NCBI GenBank assembly: GCA_944548615.1
Contig: OX155980.1
Location: 248,001 to 312,000 of the forward strand
Direction of reading: 5' to 3'
Length of the DNA: 64,000 nt
Origin: Micropterix aruncella
Taxonomy: Eukaryota; Arthropoda; Insecta; Lepidoptera; Micropterigidae
The translations under genes and the position numbers were made by a program. How positions within the stretch are numbered: the first letter of the stretch is position 1; each line of letters starts with the position of its first letter. The notes beneath the pieces are model-generated. The model was not told the origin of the DNA and did not search any database. It saw nothing but the letters and a program-made list of their open reading frames with translations. Below are positions 1 to 11,715 of the stretch, one piece after another.

Positions 1-330
1 GTTCGTGAGATATATAAAGTCTTATTACGGAGTGAGCGCTAATAATCGCGGCTATCGTGACCGTTTCCCCACTCGAGCTTCGGGTTTCAGGTCACGAAAC
101 GGAAAAGTAACAAAGGGTCTTTTAGTTTCCGCCCGCGCCGCCGCCGCCGCCGCGCCGCCGCCATTGCGCCCGTTGCGCCACCTCTCGCCGCACGGAGAAA
201 AGTTCTCACTAACATTATTTTCAATTACCCGCCCGCGCTCGCTTACTACCCACATAGCCCTGCATACACATTGTATACTATATAGTTCCCTCCACACCAT
301 CAGGCAACGAAGCAAACCAACCATGGGCTG
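1..330. other. GC-rich block with a GCC trinucleotide run
   Basis: The first 330 bases contrast with the AT-rich DNA that follows. A CCG/GCC run lies near 138-172, with further CpG-rich sequence to about 200. Such an island can mark a promoter or 5' exon of an insect gene. The ORFs across it on both strands are low-complexity (alanine/proline runs) and I recognise no domain, so I do not call a gene. It is either a regulatory island cut by the window edge or a simple-repeat expansion. Confidence 0.3.
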
Positions 331-1187
331 AGTTTATTAAGTAAATATATTAAAAAGTAAGAGTCCTTAATACGTAAAGTGTAGTAGAGTAATTATACAC
401 CAATATTGTTATTTTCATTAATGGCAATGATAATTTGTCGGGTATTTTAAATGTTAACTTTTAACTTATTAAATGTTAACAAATTTAATCGAAACTTTAT
501 TGGATTTTAACATATTAACATTTAAAAGCAATCCAATGTTAATAAAAAATTATAATAATGACTGGGAAATCGAAGACTATCGCAGATGATAGAAATTATA
601 AATAGGATAAAAACGTTTGTATCTTATTTATAATAATTATTGATTTATAAATTACTTCGATTTGTTGCATCATAAAAAAAATATAAAAAGAACCTACATA
701 AAATAAATATTTAAAATAATCAATAGTGAAGGCATGATCATTTTCCTATTAAAAAAACATTTGCACTATTACAACATTTATCTTTTAGCCATATTTTAAT
801 GTTTGTGATTGCTGGTTGTTTCATCAATTGCATATTTTTCGGAATATTATTATTTTTATTTTTTTGTTTTCGGGAAACATACAGCGCTTCATTAATTATG
901 ACTAATTATTCTGATACAGTGTTTCGCTGGCCGATTTATTGTTTCCTACATTATTTTCTTATAAGGTAAATCAAAAGTTGCATTGAACTAAATTAAATTA
1001 AATTAAATTACAATCGAACTATTGCAAGGATAGGAAAGGAGAAGGAGGGGATATATGTAGGATAGGATATAGGTATTCAAATATACTCTTTGCTCTTCTC
1101 TTTATCGCTCTGAGTGTTTTGAAACAATTTGTATACTCACTATACACACATCCTAGACAGCCTCGCTGAATTTAGGTTGATTCAAGT
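331..1187. other. AT-rich stretch, no gene seen
   Basis: Very AT-rich with short poly-A and poly-T runs and a short TTAAA-type tandem near 990-1010. No coding potential, RNA gene or repeat family shared with the rest of the window was seen. Confidence 0.5.
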
Positions 1188-1863
1188 AAAAAAATCGGTT
1201 GTCTGTAAAGTCGGTTTACTGACGATAGTTGAACGTGACAACGTCATAAGAAAATACTAATGGAATGGTTGCATTTGAAGCAGTTTCATTTAAGATTCTG
1301 ATATTGTTTATTACAAACACCCAAAAATATATGCTTTTATACTCACCATTTACAACATGTAAATGTATTATTGTATAGCAGTATAATTGTATAATTATTT
1401 ATTGTTTAAAGTTTATTGTTTTTTAATTTGAAAGTTTGAAATCTCAAACTGTTAAATAACGGTTTGAGAAGCGTTTGAGCACGCTGCGCCATCTAGCGGT
1501 AGGTAATTACTAATAGGGGATAGCTTTTCATACTTTTTTATTTTTTTTAAAATAAAAGTTGCTTACTTCGTTGCACTTCGTTGTACCCACAAGAAAATTG
1601 TCCGTTCAGTAATAACATTCCGTATATCAAGAATACATATAAAATTATGTCAAGAATTCAAATCAATCTAGTGATCTTCATTCGTACTATTTTAGATTGA
1701 GGTTAGTAAATAATTCTTGTCGCAACCGGTAGATGACAGCATTTATATTGAATAATAAATATAATAAATGGAACGCCTCAGACCGAGGTAACGCCGCATG
1801 AGTCATGTTTTTTCGTGCGTGCAGCAGGCTCCATCGATTTATAAGACGTTGTCACGTCAAAAA
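1188..1863 (+). repeat. Family C interspersed repeat, copy 1
   Basis: About 675 bp, non-coding. It starts with TCGGTTGTCTGTAAAGTCGG just inside an A-run and ends with TTATAAGACGTTGTCACGTC plus A's. Two other copies lie at 36470-37193 (same orientation) and 43830-44434 (opposite). The motif GTGACAACGTC occurs about 40 bp inside the left end and, inverted, at the right end, giving offset terminal inverted repeats. This suggests a non-autonomous DNA element. No ORF or transposase remnant is visible and I cannot name the superfamily. This copy is shorter than copy 2 near 1505, where about 60 bp present in copy 2 are missing. It abuts a LINE fragment on the right. Confidence 0.75.
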
Positions 1864-1867
1864 TTCG

Positions 1868-2400
1868 ATATCTTCGAATCGACTATGTGGTCATCAAGCT
1901 GTGCATAACAGAGTTTTGAGCGTAACTAGTGCTTACACGAGGGATTTTGAACGTACGAGGAGAGCGAACCCTTCGTGGCGGAACCAACAATGACAGTTTC
2001 TTTACCAAATAAGGGCTATCAATTTTGTTATGTATTATTTTATGCAATAATGTCATATCAGCCGCTCTGCGGCGGTCTTCCAGTGAACACATACTGAAAT
2101 AGTTCAGTCTGCTCTCGTAAGTTCCAAGTCTTAAGTGTTCATGATAGTCCAGGTATCTAATAAAACGTCTATGGACGCCCTCCACCCTATTTTTATACAC
2201 GCCATATTGCGGATTCCAAATCTACGATGCGAACTCTAAGGTGCTACGAACATAGGAAAAGTACAGCGTTTTAAAGATGTTAATGTTCGAGAATGGTTTA
2301 CGTATTCTATTAACAAAACCCAGAGTCCTCAACGCCTTATAATACATAGGTAATGCAGCAGATTTTTTTTCTCAACTCAATTCAGCCTTTATAAATGGGC
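1868..2400 (-). pseudogene. LINE (jockey-like) reverse transcriptase C-terminus, fragment
   Basis: Minus-strand translation reads like the region after the RT domain in jockey-clade non-LTR retrotransposons. A piece near 2330-2210 resembles 'LRTLGFVNRIRKPFSN...LYFSYVRSTLEFAS' followed by 'WNPQYGVYKNRVEGVHRRF'. The open frame 1883-2200 continues to 'CSLEDRRRAADMTLLHKIIHNKID' and 'PRRVRSPRTFKIP'. The catalytic RT palm and the endonuclease are absent, so it is a 5'-truncated remnant of roughly 170 codons. A stop interrupts the frame near 2222. The fragment at 4630-4985 belongs to the same kind of element. Confidence 0.75.
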
Positions 2401-3440
2401 AATTGTCGAGGTATATATGACTGGCTGTGCAGCTAATTCGGTATCTGCATTCCACCGGTTGAAATTGAAATACTGTTAAAAACAAATACAATTATCCAAT
2501 GTTGTCTTCTACAGAATCTATTAGGGATATTAAATATAAACATCCCTTCACAATCAAAGGAAGAAAGACGATAAAGCCGAGGATAACTCGGTATTTAACT
2601 CCCTTAGAGGAAGCGTTAGAAACAGTATACGCGTAGCTCACGCTAGATATTACATTACATTCAATAATATGCAATTAGCGAATTCGCCGCTCTTGGACAG
2701 GTCACAATTTCCTATAGGTAGGTAGATATAGAGTAGGTAGGTATATACAAATTACGATGAGTAACAGGTAGTTATAACAAGCTTTATGCATGATAATAGT
2801 TTGAGTATCATACTTATTTTAAAGAAAAAAATTAAAATCTATATATTGTCCAAAACGATATTCCATCCATAAAGACTCAGCACAATTCTGGAGGTACGTT
2901 CAGTAAAAGCAGGCTAATAGTGGTATGCAGCAGTTTCTATGAATTCAAGGATGTCACGAACGCCGGTGATACGATCACTCGAGCGTTGGAAGAGTACTTC
3001 TTCTGCATTTCTAAACACGGTGCCCGCATTGGACGCTGCAACAGATGCACTAAAAGTCTCAGCAGAAGACGTGAGTAATTTTGTCAGTTTTAAATGTATC
3101 ACCCCTCGAATATCTAACTTACAATTTAAAAGTTGAAATGAAAGTATTCCTTAGTTCCCGATGGAATAACTTCAATTATATTAAACCCTGGACAGTTAAC
3201 TTAGAATATACACAAGACAGGCCCTAAAATTTCTGTTAAAAATATACACCAGTCCTGTAATATAGACCAGCGGGTGTACCAACAGTACTGTTAGCCACTG
3301 AAAAGCTCTTAGAAATCATCCAGCATCGATACATTTTGGCCCAACTTCATGGGAGGTTTTGGCCTAAAGTCGGGAATTCATCTGTATCTTATGCATTCAT
3401 CCTATTCATGACAAATAAAAAAAAACAAAACAACAAATTT
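2401..3440. other. No gene recognised
   Basis: Mixed-composition sequence. Short ORFs at 2492-2674 and 2914-3136 overlap on opposite strands and show no recognisable motif. A poly-A run at about 3416-3432 precedes the LINE 3' end. Confidence 0.4.
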
Positions 3441-4055
3441 GGTCGTCACTGCATGATGATGATGTCCCCCTCATCGTGATCCGACAACGACGACCTCTTG
3501 GTTGACAGGACTTCTTCGAAGATGCGCGCGGAAGTGACTCGTGAATCCCAGTTTGTTTTTAAAGGTCCAATTACAGCGACTACAGTAGAGTTCACCGCAG
3601 TTGTTGTAAGTGTATGTGTAAGTGGGCTTCGGACTAGTTTTGCGCTGTTGGCGGTTCGAGTCGAGGTTTTTAAGCCGGGCTTCCTCAAACTCTTTAATTT
3701 TTGTAGTCACCGTAGAGCCCCACTCGCTGCGTTTGTGAGCAGCCCTCTCCCAGCTCTCAGGTGGAATACCACTGGCGGTTAGGTGCCTTTTTAAGACATC
3801 TTTATAGCGTAGCTGCTGTCTGCCGACTTTGCGTGCGCCTTTTGAGAGTTGGGCATAAAACACGGCTTTCGGGAGGCGGTCGTCTTTCATACGCACTACA
3901 TGCCCACACCACCTCAACTGAGCTTTCATGAGCATAGCTTCCATGCCCTGAATTTTCGTCCGTCGTAACACTTCTGTGTTTAACACACGGTCTTCCCATG
4001 TTATCCTCAGGATGTTTAGGAGGCACCTTATGTGGACGACGTCTAATTTCCTAAT
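3441..4055 (-). pseudogene. 3' part of a split APE-type LINE (C-terminal domain and C2H2 finger)
   Basis: The minus-strand frame from 4055 to about 3471 encodes the C-terminal part of an APE-type LINE ORF2: 'WEDRVLNTEVLRR', then 'AMLMKAQLRWCGHVVRMKDD', 'GRQQLRYKDVLKRHL', and a terminal C2H2-like finger (C-x2-C-x12-H-x3-H: 'CSRCNWTF...FTSHFRAH'). The element ends in a CAT/ATC-rich tail near 3446-3470. The reading frame at 4041-4055 matches the one at 6748-6765, so 3441-4055 and 6748-9770 are one LINE interrupted by an insertion. The lineage resembles RTE-like elements whose endonuclease is often annotated 'craniofacial development protein 2-like'; this clade call is inference. Confidence 0.8.
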
Positions 4056-4990
4056 CTCTTTCTTTTTTCTTTTTTTTTACTTAGGTAAAAACAGTCATAT
4101 ACATTTGTGTGAAAATAATACATAATACAAATAGACCTATATTACCATTAATTACTACAAAACATTGTAAATAGTAGCAAAGGGAAAATGACAATCAAAA
4201 TTACACAAATAACTTATTAAACCAAGCAACCAAACCAACTAATGCCACCAAAAAACAAAAAGTTTTACTTAAAAACAAATTAAACTATAAGGTAATGGCA
4301 ACAACAATTTGCCTATTTTTTCCTAAAACTAACCAACGTGTCGGAAAATATGTCGAGGTTATTCAAAGCTTTATTATAATGAAAACATGACCGTCTGAAA
4401 AGGGTATTTTTCGCATAGTTCGTGTGAAAAGATGGTATATAAAATGTATCTTTTGAACGACAAGATGGAGACCGGGGAATTTTTAAAAGAATTTTCCCAA
4501 AAGGAGTGAAGAATTATTATGGTTATTAAAATTTTTATATAGGAAGATATTGTCTAAGAAGGCACGTCTTGCATACAAAAAGTGTACTTTGTGTTTTGTC
4601 GCTCTCTCTCTACATAATCCGTAGACATGTTACCTACCTGTCCGAAAGTCCAATGATTTTAAGAATCTCTTTTGCACCCTCTCAATTCTATCTATATGAA
4701 CAGCATATTGGGAATTCCAAACAACGCTTCCGAATTCTAGAACGCTACGAACGTATGCATTGTAGAGTACTTTGAAAGTTTTGCCTCTGGTAAAAGGTTT
4801 ACCTATGCGCAGAATCATTCCAAGTTGTTTGAAAACCTTATCAATATGAAGGTTTAAGTGCAGCTTGGATTCCAAGGTAATGCCCAGATCACGAATATTG
4901 GTTACTCGAGTCTAGTTTTTACCGGCGATATTGTAGTTGTACATGATTGGATGATGTTTTCTGGTGAATGTTATAACATTGCATTTTTTT
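4056..4990 (-). pseudogene. LINE (jockey-like) 3' end inserted into the larger LINE
   Basis: On the minus strand, 4990-4630 reads 'NVITFTRKHHPIMYNYNIAG', then after a stop 'TRVTNIRDLGITLESKL', then the open frame with 'HLNLHIDKVFKQLGMILRIGKPF' and 'VLYNAYVRSVLEFGSVVWNS'. This is the RT thumb and post-RT segment of a jockey-type LINE. A long AT-rich 3' UTR follows, ending in a poly-A tail seen as the T-run at 4061-4078. The polarity of tail and protein agree. The 5' part (RT palm, endonuclease) is missing. The poly-A end abuts the split LINE at 4055/4056. Confidence 0.75.
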
Positions 4991-5454
4991 TATTTTTTTA
5001 TTTTATAAAATTATCCAAAAACAATACAATTGATTTTTGCGAAGCAGATAAGATTGCATTAGTGTGGATTTTATCCCCCCACTAGATTGTATATCTGTTC
5101 TGGGGTGATAGTATTTAAGACTTCACTTTAATCGTAGTGACTTCACTTTCTTTCTTTTTTTTTTTTTTCTCATTCATTCCGATCGCTCATTCATTCTTAT
5201 AAATGTTAAGGTTATTATAAATATATAAATGTGTATATAAATAAAGAACTAATAAAGAAAAAGAAAATATTTAAGTTTATAGATAAGTAAAATAAATAAA
5301 TATATAGATTAATATATAACTAAATTGACCAATAAATTAAGTAGCCTAAAAAGGTTTCTTACTGTGCACATATACTTGTGATTTTAATTAATTAATATAA
5401 TATTATCATTTTTTTTTAAACATAATCAACCGAAAAAATATTTTTCTTATCAAG
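4991..5454. other. AT-rich spacer with poly-T runs
   Basis: Low-complexity T/A-rich sequence, with a pure T-run at about 5157-5169 and ATAAAT-type repeats to 5330. No coding signal. It separates two LINE fragments that point in opposite directions. Confidence 0.5.
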
Positions 5455-6470
5455 TATCAGGTGACAGATATGGACCGAAGTTTGATCCCTCAAATTATCG
5501 ACCGATACCAGTACCCGATGTTTTAGCAAAAATTTTGGAAAAAATAGTAATTACACAACTCTGTAATCATCTAGAAACCAATCACATGTCATCCGAAAAC
5601 CAATACGGCTTCAGATCCAAAAATGGGAACACAAGATGCAGTACTAAAAATGTCAGAGCATATCACTCGGTATGTAGACGCCAACAAAAAGTGTATTACT
5701 GTACTTCCCGACCCCGCGCAAGCCCCCGACACAGTATCCCATGAAATGCTCCTAATGAAACTTGGGAAATACGGTATTACAGGTATCGAACTAAACTGGT
5801 TTCGCAGCTGTATTGGATCCCGAAAACAGCGTACCCGGGCAGGCGATTCACCCAGTAATAGTCTCCACAATAATCATGGGGTCCCACAAGGAAGCACTCC
5901 TGGACCGACTCCCCTCTCACTCTACACAAATGGGCTTTGTGAAATGGACGTTGACGCAGATATACTATCCCACGCCGACGATACTGCCCTCCCACTCGAA
6001 TCGAATAGTTGGGAAAGTGCATACAACAAGGCAGCTGCCGCAATGAAAAGTGTCAAGGGCTGGCCTGACCACAATCTGTCAACGCCGAAACGTAGATAAA
6101 ACAAGCTTGTAGCCTTCAGCATAGATGCTCGTCAGCAACCTCCACAAAAATTATAACCTAGTCCTACACGAAAGCGACAGTCTTGATTGTAACTGTGCAC
6201 TAATTGAGCGTGTGTATTTTGTGAAGTACCTAGGTGTTCATGTCGAATAAACATCTCCGGTGGCAAATACATATCGAAAAGGTCGCCGAAAAGGTCCGTA
6301 AACCAATATATATCCTCAGGAGTATCAGAAATGTTTCAGATATGAAAACTATGAGATCAATACATTATGCCTTGGCACAGTCACTGATGATACATGGCAA
6401 TATCGAACTAAGGCCGCGCGGCCATATTGCACCTAGACCCACCAATAAAAGCCCAAAAAGGTAAATAGAT
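5455..6470 (+). pseudogene. Degenerate LINE reverse transcriptase, plus strand
   Basis: Plus-strand frames carry RT blocks in the correct order with several frameshifts. 'FDPSNYRPIPV' leads to 'AKILEKIVITQL' and 'SENQYGFR' (5480-5615). Then come 'VSHEMLLMKLGKYGITGIELNWF' (5740-5805), 'NHGVPQGS' (5870-5895) and a catalytic-box remnant 'SHADDTALPL' (5968-5997). Downstream, 'CEVPRCSCRINISGGKYISK' corresponds to the post-RT 'KYLGV.ID..L.W..HI' region near 6220-6270. It is a jockey-like fragment whose FADD box reads HADD. It is broken by stops and not functional. I see nothing recognisable from 6471 to 6747. Confidence 0.75.
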
Positions 6471-6747
6471 AAATAAATAGATGTGTCAAATACGGCCCAG
6501 GTCAGGATGTGAGTCACCATTTCTTCGCACTGGCTTCTACCTTTCGTCATGAGCCACTTGAAAATATATTTCTTCAGAGTCAATTTACTAATTCAACTCT
6601 GCACTTTAGCCTTCCCCAAGGAGGAGCAGAAGGAATTATAAAGACGCGGTGCCAGAAACGCGTAATGCCTCTGTGCAAATCTCGTATTCACTCGCTGGTG
6701 GGATTGTCTATTTTTATTTCGGGGTATATTTATTTGTATTTTAAATT

Positions 6748-9400
6748 AATTGTTTCTTTCCTGTAGAGGCACCACGTTTCGGAGGCGTATAACAATATGG
6801 TACGCTTTGTAGACGGCCAGCTTTATTTTCAGTTTCAGATCGTGCGATGTCCAGACACGTTGGTTTAGTTTGCCGAAGGCGAAGGAAGCTCTGGCTTTGC
6901 GTACTGGGATTTCAGTGTCCAGACGGTTATCATTCCTAATCTCACTGCCAAGGTAGCGAAAGTGAGATACTACCTCTAAGACACCGTTACCAAGGAGAAT
7001 ATGAGGTTCTTCATGTGGACTTCCTCGCGGAGGCTGAGCCATCACCTAGGTCTTGGAAGTGCTGATTGTCAAACCAAATTTATTGCAGGTTTCGTAAATA
7101 TGGTTAAGGTACGACTGGAGTGCGTTAGAACTGTCAGCCATGAAGCAGGCGTCGTCAGCATATAGGTCGTCGAGGATTCTCAGTTGAGGGGATTTAGTCT
7201 CTGCGCGGAATTTTGACAGGTCAAAGACCCCATTGTCACTGCGTACTGTTACAGAGATAGGGTCGACACAGTTTTGGGCAGCATGAGAAATAACGGCTCC
7301 AAAGAAGATTGCAAAAAGTGTAAGGGCCATTACGCAACCTTGTTTTACACCGCATGTAACCGGAAAATCCTCAGAAAGGCTGTCATCGAACTGCACCCTA
7401 GCCAACATGGAGTTGTGAAATTTGCGAATGATGTTCACAAATTTTGCAGGGCAGCCGGATCGCTTTAAGACTTCCCAGAGACCCTCCCGCGGAACGCGGT
7501 CGAAAGCCTTCTCAAGATCAATGAAGCAGAGGTAAAGTGGACGGTGCTGCTCGAGGCTTTTCTCCTGCATCTGCTTCAAAACGAATATTGCCTCGATGGT
7601 TCCCCTGCTGGGCCAAAAACCGGCATTGGCTCTAGTGTAGGAAATCTTCTGCGAGTGCACTTAGTCTTGAGTTAATGATATGTGCGAGGATTTTTCCAGC
7701 AACTGCGAAGGGAGATATTCTGCGATATGATCCACACTCCGAAGCATCGTCCTTGCCTTTGTAGAGCGTGCAGATAGAAGCATTTTTCCATGCCTGTGGG
7801 ATGGTCTCTTGAGCCCAGATTGTGATGATGAGATGATATAAACTGCTGTGGATCGCTGGACCGCCGTACTTTAATACCTCCGGAGGCAGGCCGTCAGAAC
7901 CTGGGGCTTTACCATTTCGGAGGCGCTGTATGGATTTTTGCATTTCGAACAAGCTGTGAGGTTTATCAAGCTCGTGAATAACTGGTCTACATTGCACGTT
8001 GTTCAGACAGGTAAGGTCGAAGGTAGAGCTTGGAGGATTGAAAGATTCTCTCAAAGTGTTCCTTCTAGATAGGATATCACCCTTTTCAGTGAGACGCTTG
8101 GAGCAATGCTGGCTGCGCATCGGAATAACCTTTTTGACTCGTGGTCCAAAGATGGTTTAGAAACTCTTGTAAAATTTCCCTATCTGTTTAGTGTCAGCCC
8201 ATCGTTTTAGTTCTTCAGCTCTTTCAAGCCACCAGATGTCTTTGAGATTGCGGAGTTTTTGTTTCAGCGCTTTTTGGCTATTAGTATTCTGAGATGATGT
8301 AGTAGCCGGATTCTGTAGGAAGGGTCTATGCTCAGCGAGTATAGTTTTAATTTCAGAGTCATTCTCATCAAACCAATCCTGATGTTTCTTTGCTGGCGGG
8401 GGAGGGATACAGAAACTGCCTGTGATAGATTTGCGGCCATGTTTGTCCAAGTTAGGTCCAAGTTTTTGTCTCCGTTCGCTGTGTTAGATGTAATCAAGTG
8501 CAAATTGCTGTCTAGTCTAGCCCTAGCCTCGTTGTCACTGTTGAGCCCAGCACACAGTGCTCTGGTGGCTTTCTTGTGAGGTACTCGACGAGGTTTTTGA
8601 GTGCCATGCGCAGTTTGGACCGTACAAGACGGTGATCCGTCCAGCCGTTTGCACCTCTCATTGCACGCGTTAAGATAACGTATTTGAGTTCTTTTTCTCG
8701 CACTATGGTGTAATCTATGAGATGCCAATGTTTAGATCTCGGGTGCATCCATGTAGTTTTGTGCTTTGTGGAAAGCCGAAAGAAGGTATTTGTAATGCAT
8801 AGGTCAAACTGCGAACAAAATGACAGTTAGTCGAGACCGTTGCTATTGCAACTGCCTATGCCATGAGGCATAGGCAGTTGCAGTACATTTTTCCAGGCTG
8901 AGTTATCCGCACCGACCCGAGCGTTAAAGTCTCCGAGAATCAAGATCTTATCTGCGGGTGGTATAGCTTCAACGGTGGTTCGGAGGTCATCATAAAACTT
9001 GCCTTTATCTTCGTCGGAGGCTATGAGTGTCGGTGCGTATGCAACGATTAAGGTGGCATATTTGTTGTCTGCGAGCAGAAGGCGCAGGGTCATCAGTCGG
9101 TCACACACTCCTTTGGGTAATTCAATCAGCGATTTGGCGATTTTGGTTTTGATAGCAAAACCGACTCCATTCCCTCTCTTCTCGGTTACTGGTCGACAAA
9201 TCCAATAGTAGGTGTAGCCACTACCTTTTTCGCAAAGTTCACCTTCCTCCAATAGATGTGTTTCAGAGATTGCTGCTATATCAACTTTATACCGGTTTTA
9301 CGTTCTGGGCTGATGTTGTGTTCGCTATCAACTAACGTACGCACATTCCAAGCGGCAATGCACAGTTCGTTGGTTGTTTGTTTCAAATGTGTTATCTTGT
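6748..9400 (-). pseudogene. APE-type LINE ORF2: endonuclease and reverse transcriptase (frameshifted)
   Basis: Read on the minus strand, the order is endonuclease then RT. The EEP endonuclease runs from 'CIAAWNVRTL' near 9355 through 'IAAISETHLLEEG', 'KRGNGVGFAI', 'ILGDFNARVG' (8929-8958) and, after a frame change, 'GWTDHRLVRS' (8650-8620). RT blocks follow: 'RNGKAPGSDGLPPEVLK', 'YRRISPFAVAGKI', 'CFIDLEKAFDRVPR' (7538-7494), 'TCGVKQGCVMALTLF' and the catalytic 'YADDACFMA' (near 7165-7139). Then 'FRYLGSEI' and 'FGKLNQRVW'. At least four frameshifts or stops separate the blocks, so it is dead. It continues past the insertion into 3441-4055. Homology assignment is from motif order. The RTE-like clade is an inference. 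Confidence 0.85.
8847..8882. repeat. Perfect 16-bp palindrome inside the LINE endonuclease
   Basis: Arms TGCAACTGCCTATGCC and its exact reverse complement are separated by ATGA. The palindrome lies where the endonuclease frame is disrupted, so it looks like a local inverted duplication that broke the gene. Confidence 0.85.
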
Positions 9401-9770
9401 TGTTCGCACCTCGTAAGATTTGATGATCATACAACCGCGGTTGTTATATGAAAAGGCCTTCATATAACAACCCGCGGCTTTCGCCAACATCCGTCGCTTA
9501 TAAGCTGTCGAGTTGCCTTCTTCGCCGGGCCAGTTTCGTACACTATGCAGGAGGTATCCGCAATCAGACCTGTCTACCGAAGGGTGCAGGTCCCCTCGAC
9601 CAGGTTTAGCCCACGAGCCGACGTGGTTTACCGCGGTGTGGCTGCTGCGTGTTTGTACACGCAAACTGTAGTAGCTGTTGTCAGCTACTTTGAGCCACTG
9701 GTGAGAGATTTGTAAAACGCCAGTGGACCAGTGTGGTTCTCCACCCTCCGTAAAGAGAGCCGGCTAAAGT
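9401..9770 (-). repeat. Probable 5' UTR of the same LINE
   Basis: The sequence just upstream (minus strand) of the endonuclease start is GC-richer than its surroundings and runs continuously into the coding part. An open but unconserved-looking frame (9392-9664) covers it. The left boundary near 9770 is where the composition changes ('GGAGGGTGGAGAACC' on the minus strand). It contains a near-perfect palindrome (9435-9452 against 9459-9477, loop AAGGCC). Confidence 0.5.
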
Positions 9771-9829
9771 AACCTGAAAGGTGCTACAACTAGACGCTCT
9801 TTTACACCGCAATAAAATCTGGTATTAGG

Positions 9830-10040
9830 GTGCGTGTAAGTTTCACTTCCCCCCCGCCCCCCGAGACGATTAATACTATTTCCAGATTGAAGTCTGTCTG
9901 TGTGTGTATGTGTGTGTGTGTGTATTCCTCGACGATAGCACATAAACGCTTCATCCGATTGAGCTGAAATTTTGAATGCAGGCATCATTTGGTCATAGCA
10001 AGAGCTAAAAACAGGCTGTGATTGAAATCGGCCCACCATG
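9830..10040. repeat. GT-rich microsatellite and poly-C associated repeat
   Basis: A poly-C stretch at 9849-9861 is followed by an alternating TG tract at about 9898-9923, then sequence resembling a dispersed element (CATAAACGCTTCATCCGATT near 9941). A related phrase recurs near 56470-56530. No ORF of note. Confidence 0.4.
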
Positions 10041-11187
10041 GGTGCGCTAGTCAGCTTCTTTAAGGTCTAAGTGTAATATTCCCGGAGTATATTTTATACC
10101 AAAATATTGTTCGCCGCCATTGCTCTCGAAGCACAAAATAGTCGGAAGCGTGCGGCGAAAGTGTTTTGGCAGGGCGCGGACGCAATATGCGAGCTCACCG
10201 AAAAAGGAAGAGTGAGAGGTTGCGTCTCTTCGGCGCGGGCTTTGACCGGAAGTCAAAGAATTTTAATTAAAAATCCGTCTCGCGCTACCTGAAACTTTCA
10301 TCTGCCCCGCCAAGGTGCATAGAATCAACTTTATAACAGTATAATTTGTCGGGTGGGCGGCGGCGGCGTATGCGGGAAATGCCATCCGAGAGCGCCCCGT
10401 CTCCCCCCCCCCACTCCCTCCTTCCCTTCGTTACCCCCGCCCCGATACACCTACCTTATAGAGCCATAGATTAGGATTAGCGATGTACCTAGATTTGTCA
10501 CGATTATAGCGACCAGTGTAATGGAATACGAATTATCGTAAATTGTGTAGTGAAATCGTGAAATATGTGTCTTCGTAACACTCCCAACGCAGTAGGAGCA
10601 TGAAGCATAATAAAGATCAAAATCTAAATAATATCATTGATTAAAAAGAGATCGCTTAATTTCGTACTACGATTTGGCTGCTAGGATTTTACTTCGATAC
10701 GCAAAGCATAGATTACACCCATAATCCCAAAAATTGATTAATATTCATTTATGTTCAATATTGTGGCGTTCGTTATAAAACAGAATGTCAGCGTACTTTA
10801 GATGGCGCTCTAGAAACTGTATTCTATCACGAAATAAAATATTAATATTTTTTTTTATTATTTTACACCGCAATAAGATCCTATATTTTTTTTATTATTT
10901 CCATATAGATGTAATTTTTTTATTGGTATACAGTTTTCTATACGTAATACTTACGCTGTGTAATTTTTATATAAACTAATAGAAGGTAATTTATCTATGC
11001 GTAATAATTCTGTCCTTATAATGTAATTATTACATATTTAAAAATGCGATATATAGAACTAAATTGAATATAATATGTATTATTATCATTGGTTAACACT
11101 AGAAGGACCAAGGGAGGGTCAAGTGACTCTTCGGCACATTCAAACGACCGCCACTCCCACATTTTTAGCACGATTCTCTTGAGTTTT
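10041..11187. other. Mixed unique sequence, GC-rich at 10300-10450
   Basis: GC-rich patches occur at about 10140-10310 and 10340-10450, the second with GGC repeats and C-runs. The rest is AT-rich. No gene, RNA or known repeat identified. Confidence 0.4.
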
Positions 11188-11715
11188 AAGCTATTGCATA
11201 GCTTTTATCGCGGGCCTAGGCCAGCGCGGCGACCGAATCGAAAAAGATTACGATTCGAAAAAAATATATGTTAAACAAGAACATTTTTCTAATATTCTTA
11301 GCTTTGAATATTTTAGATTTTGTTTATATTACATAGTGTAATTAATTTGTGAAATTAGGTCTAACCGAACACAAAAACGACTACTACGCAAATACTATCT
11401 GGCGTATTATTATGAAACCTGCACCATTTTAAATATAATTTAATTATCTATCTTTCTATCTTCGTTTTTTTTTCGAATAATCCGTTTTTTTTTGCTTTAT
11501 CGAATAAAAAAATCGTGCGCGGCGCTCTAACGGAAGACGTTTAAATTATTCCGAATCATTTGCTACCGCAGCCGCAAATGATTCGGAATAATGTCAACGT
11601 TTTCCGATAGAGCGCAGTTATCTGATATCAGAAAAAAAATATAATTGCATAAGTTGTTAAAAATCCTATGCAATAGCTTTACGGCGGCAGTCCCCGAGTG
11701 CCACACGTATTTTTT
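11188..11715 (+). repeat. Family A hairpin-ended repeat, copy 1 (internal deletion)
   Basis: Family A elements are about 600 bp. They start AAGCTATTGCATAGCTTTTA, where AAGCTAT-TGC-ATAGCTT is itself a hairpin, and end GCTATGCAATAGCTT followed by about 35 bp finishing GTGCCACACGTA plus a T-run. A long internal palindrome near the 3' third (here about 11525-11615) is built on TTCCGAATCATTTGC and its reverse complement. There is no ORF and T-runs flank both ends. This copy lacks about 75 bp after position 11235 compared with copies at 34490 or 47346. Superfamily unknown; probably a non-autonomous transposon. Confidence 0.85.

Noticed and set aside
5..331. 108-codon ORF across the GCC-rich block
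   Set aside because: Alanine/proline runs come from the GCC repeat; there is an equally long ORF on the other strand and no domain.
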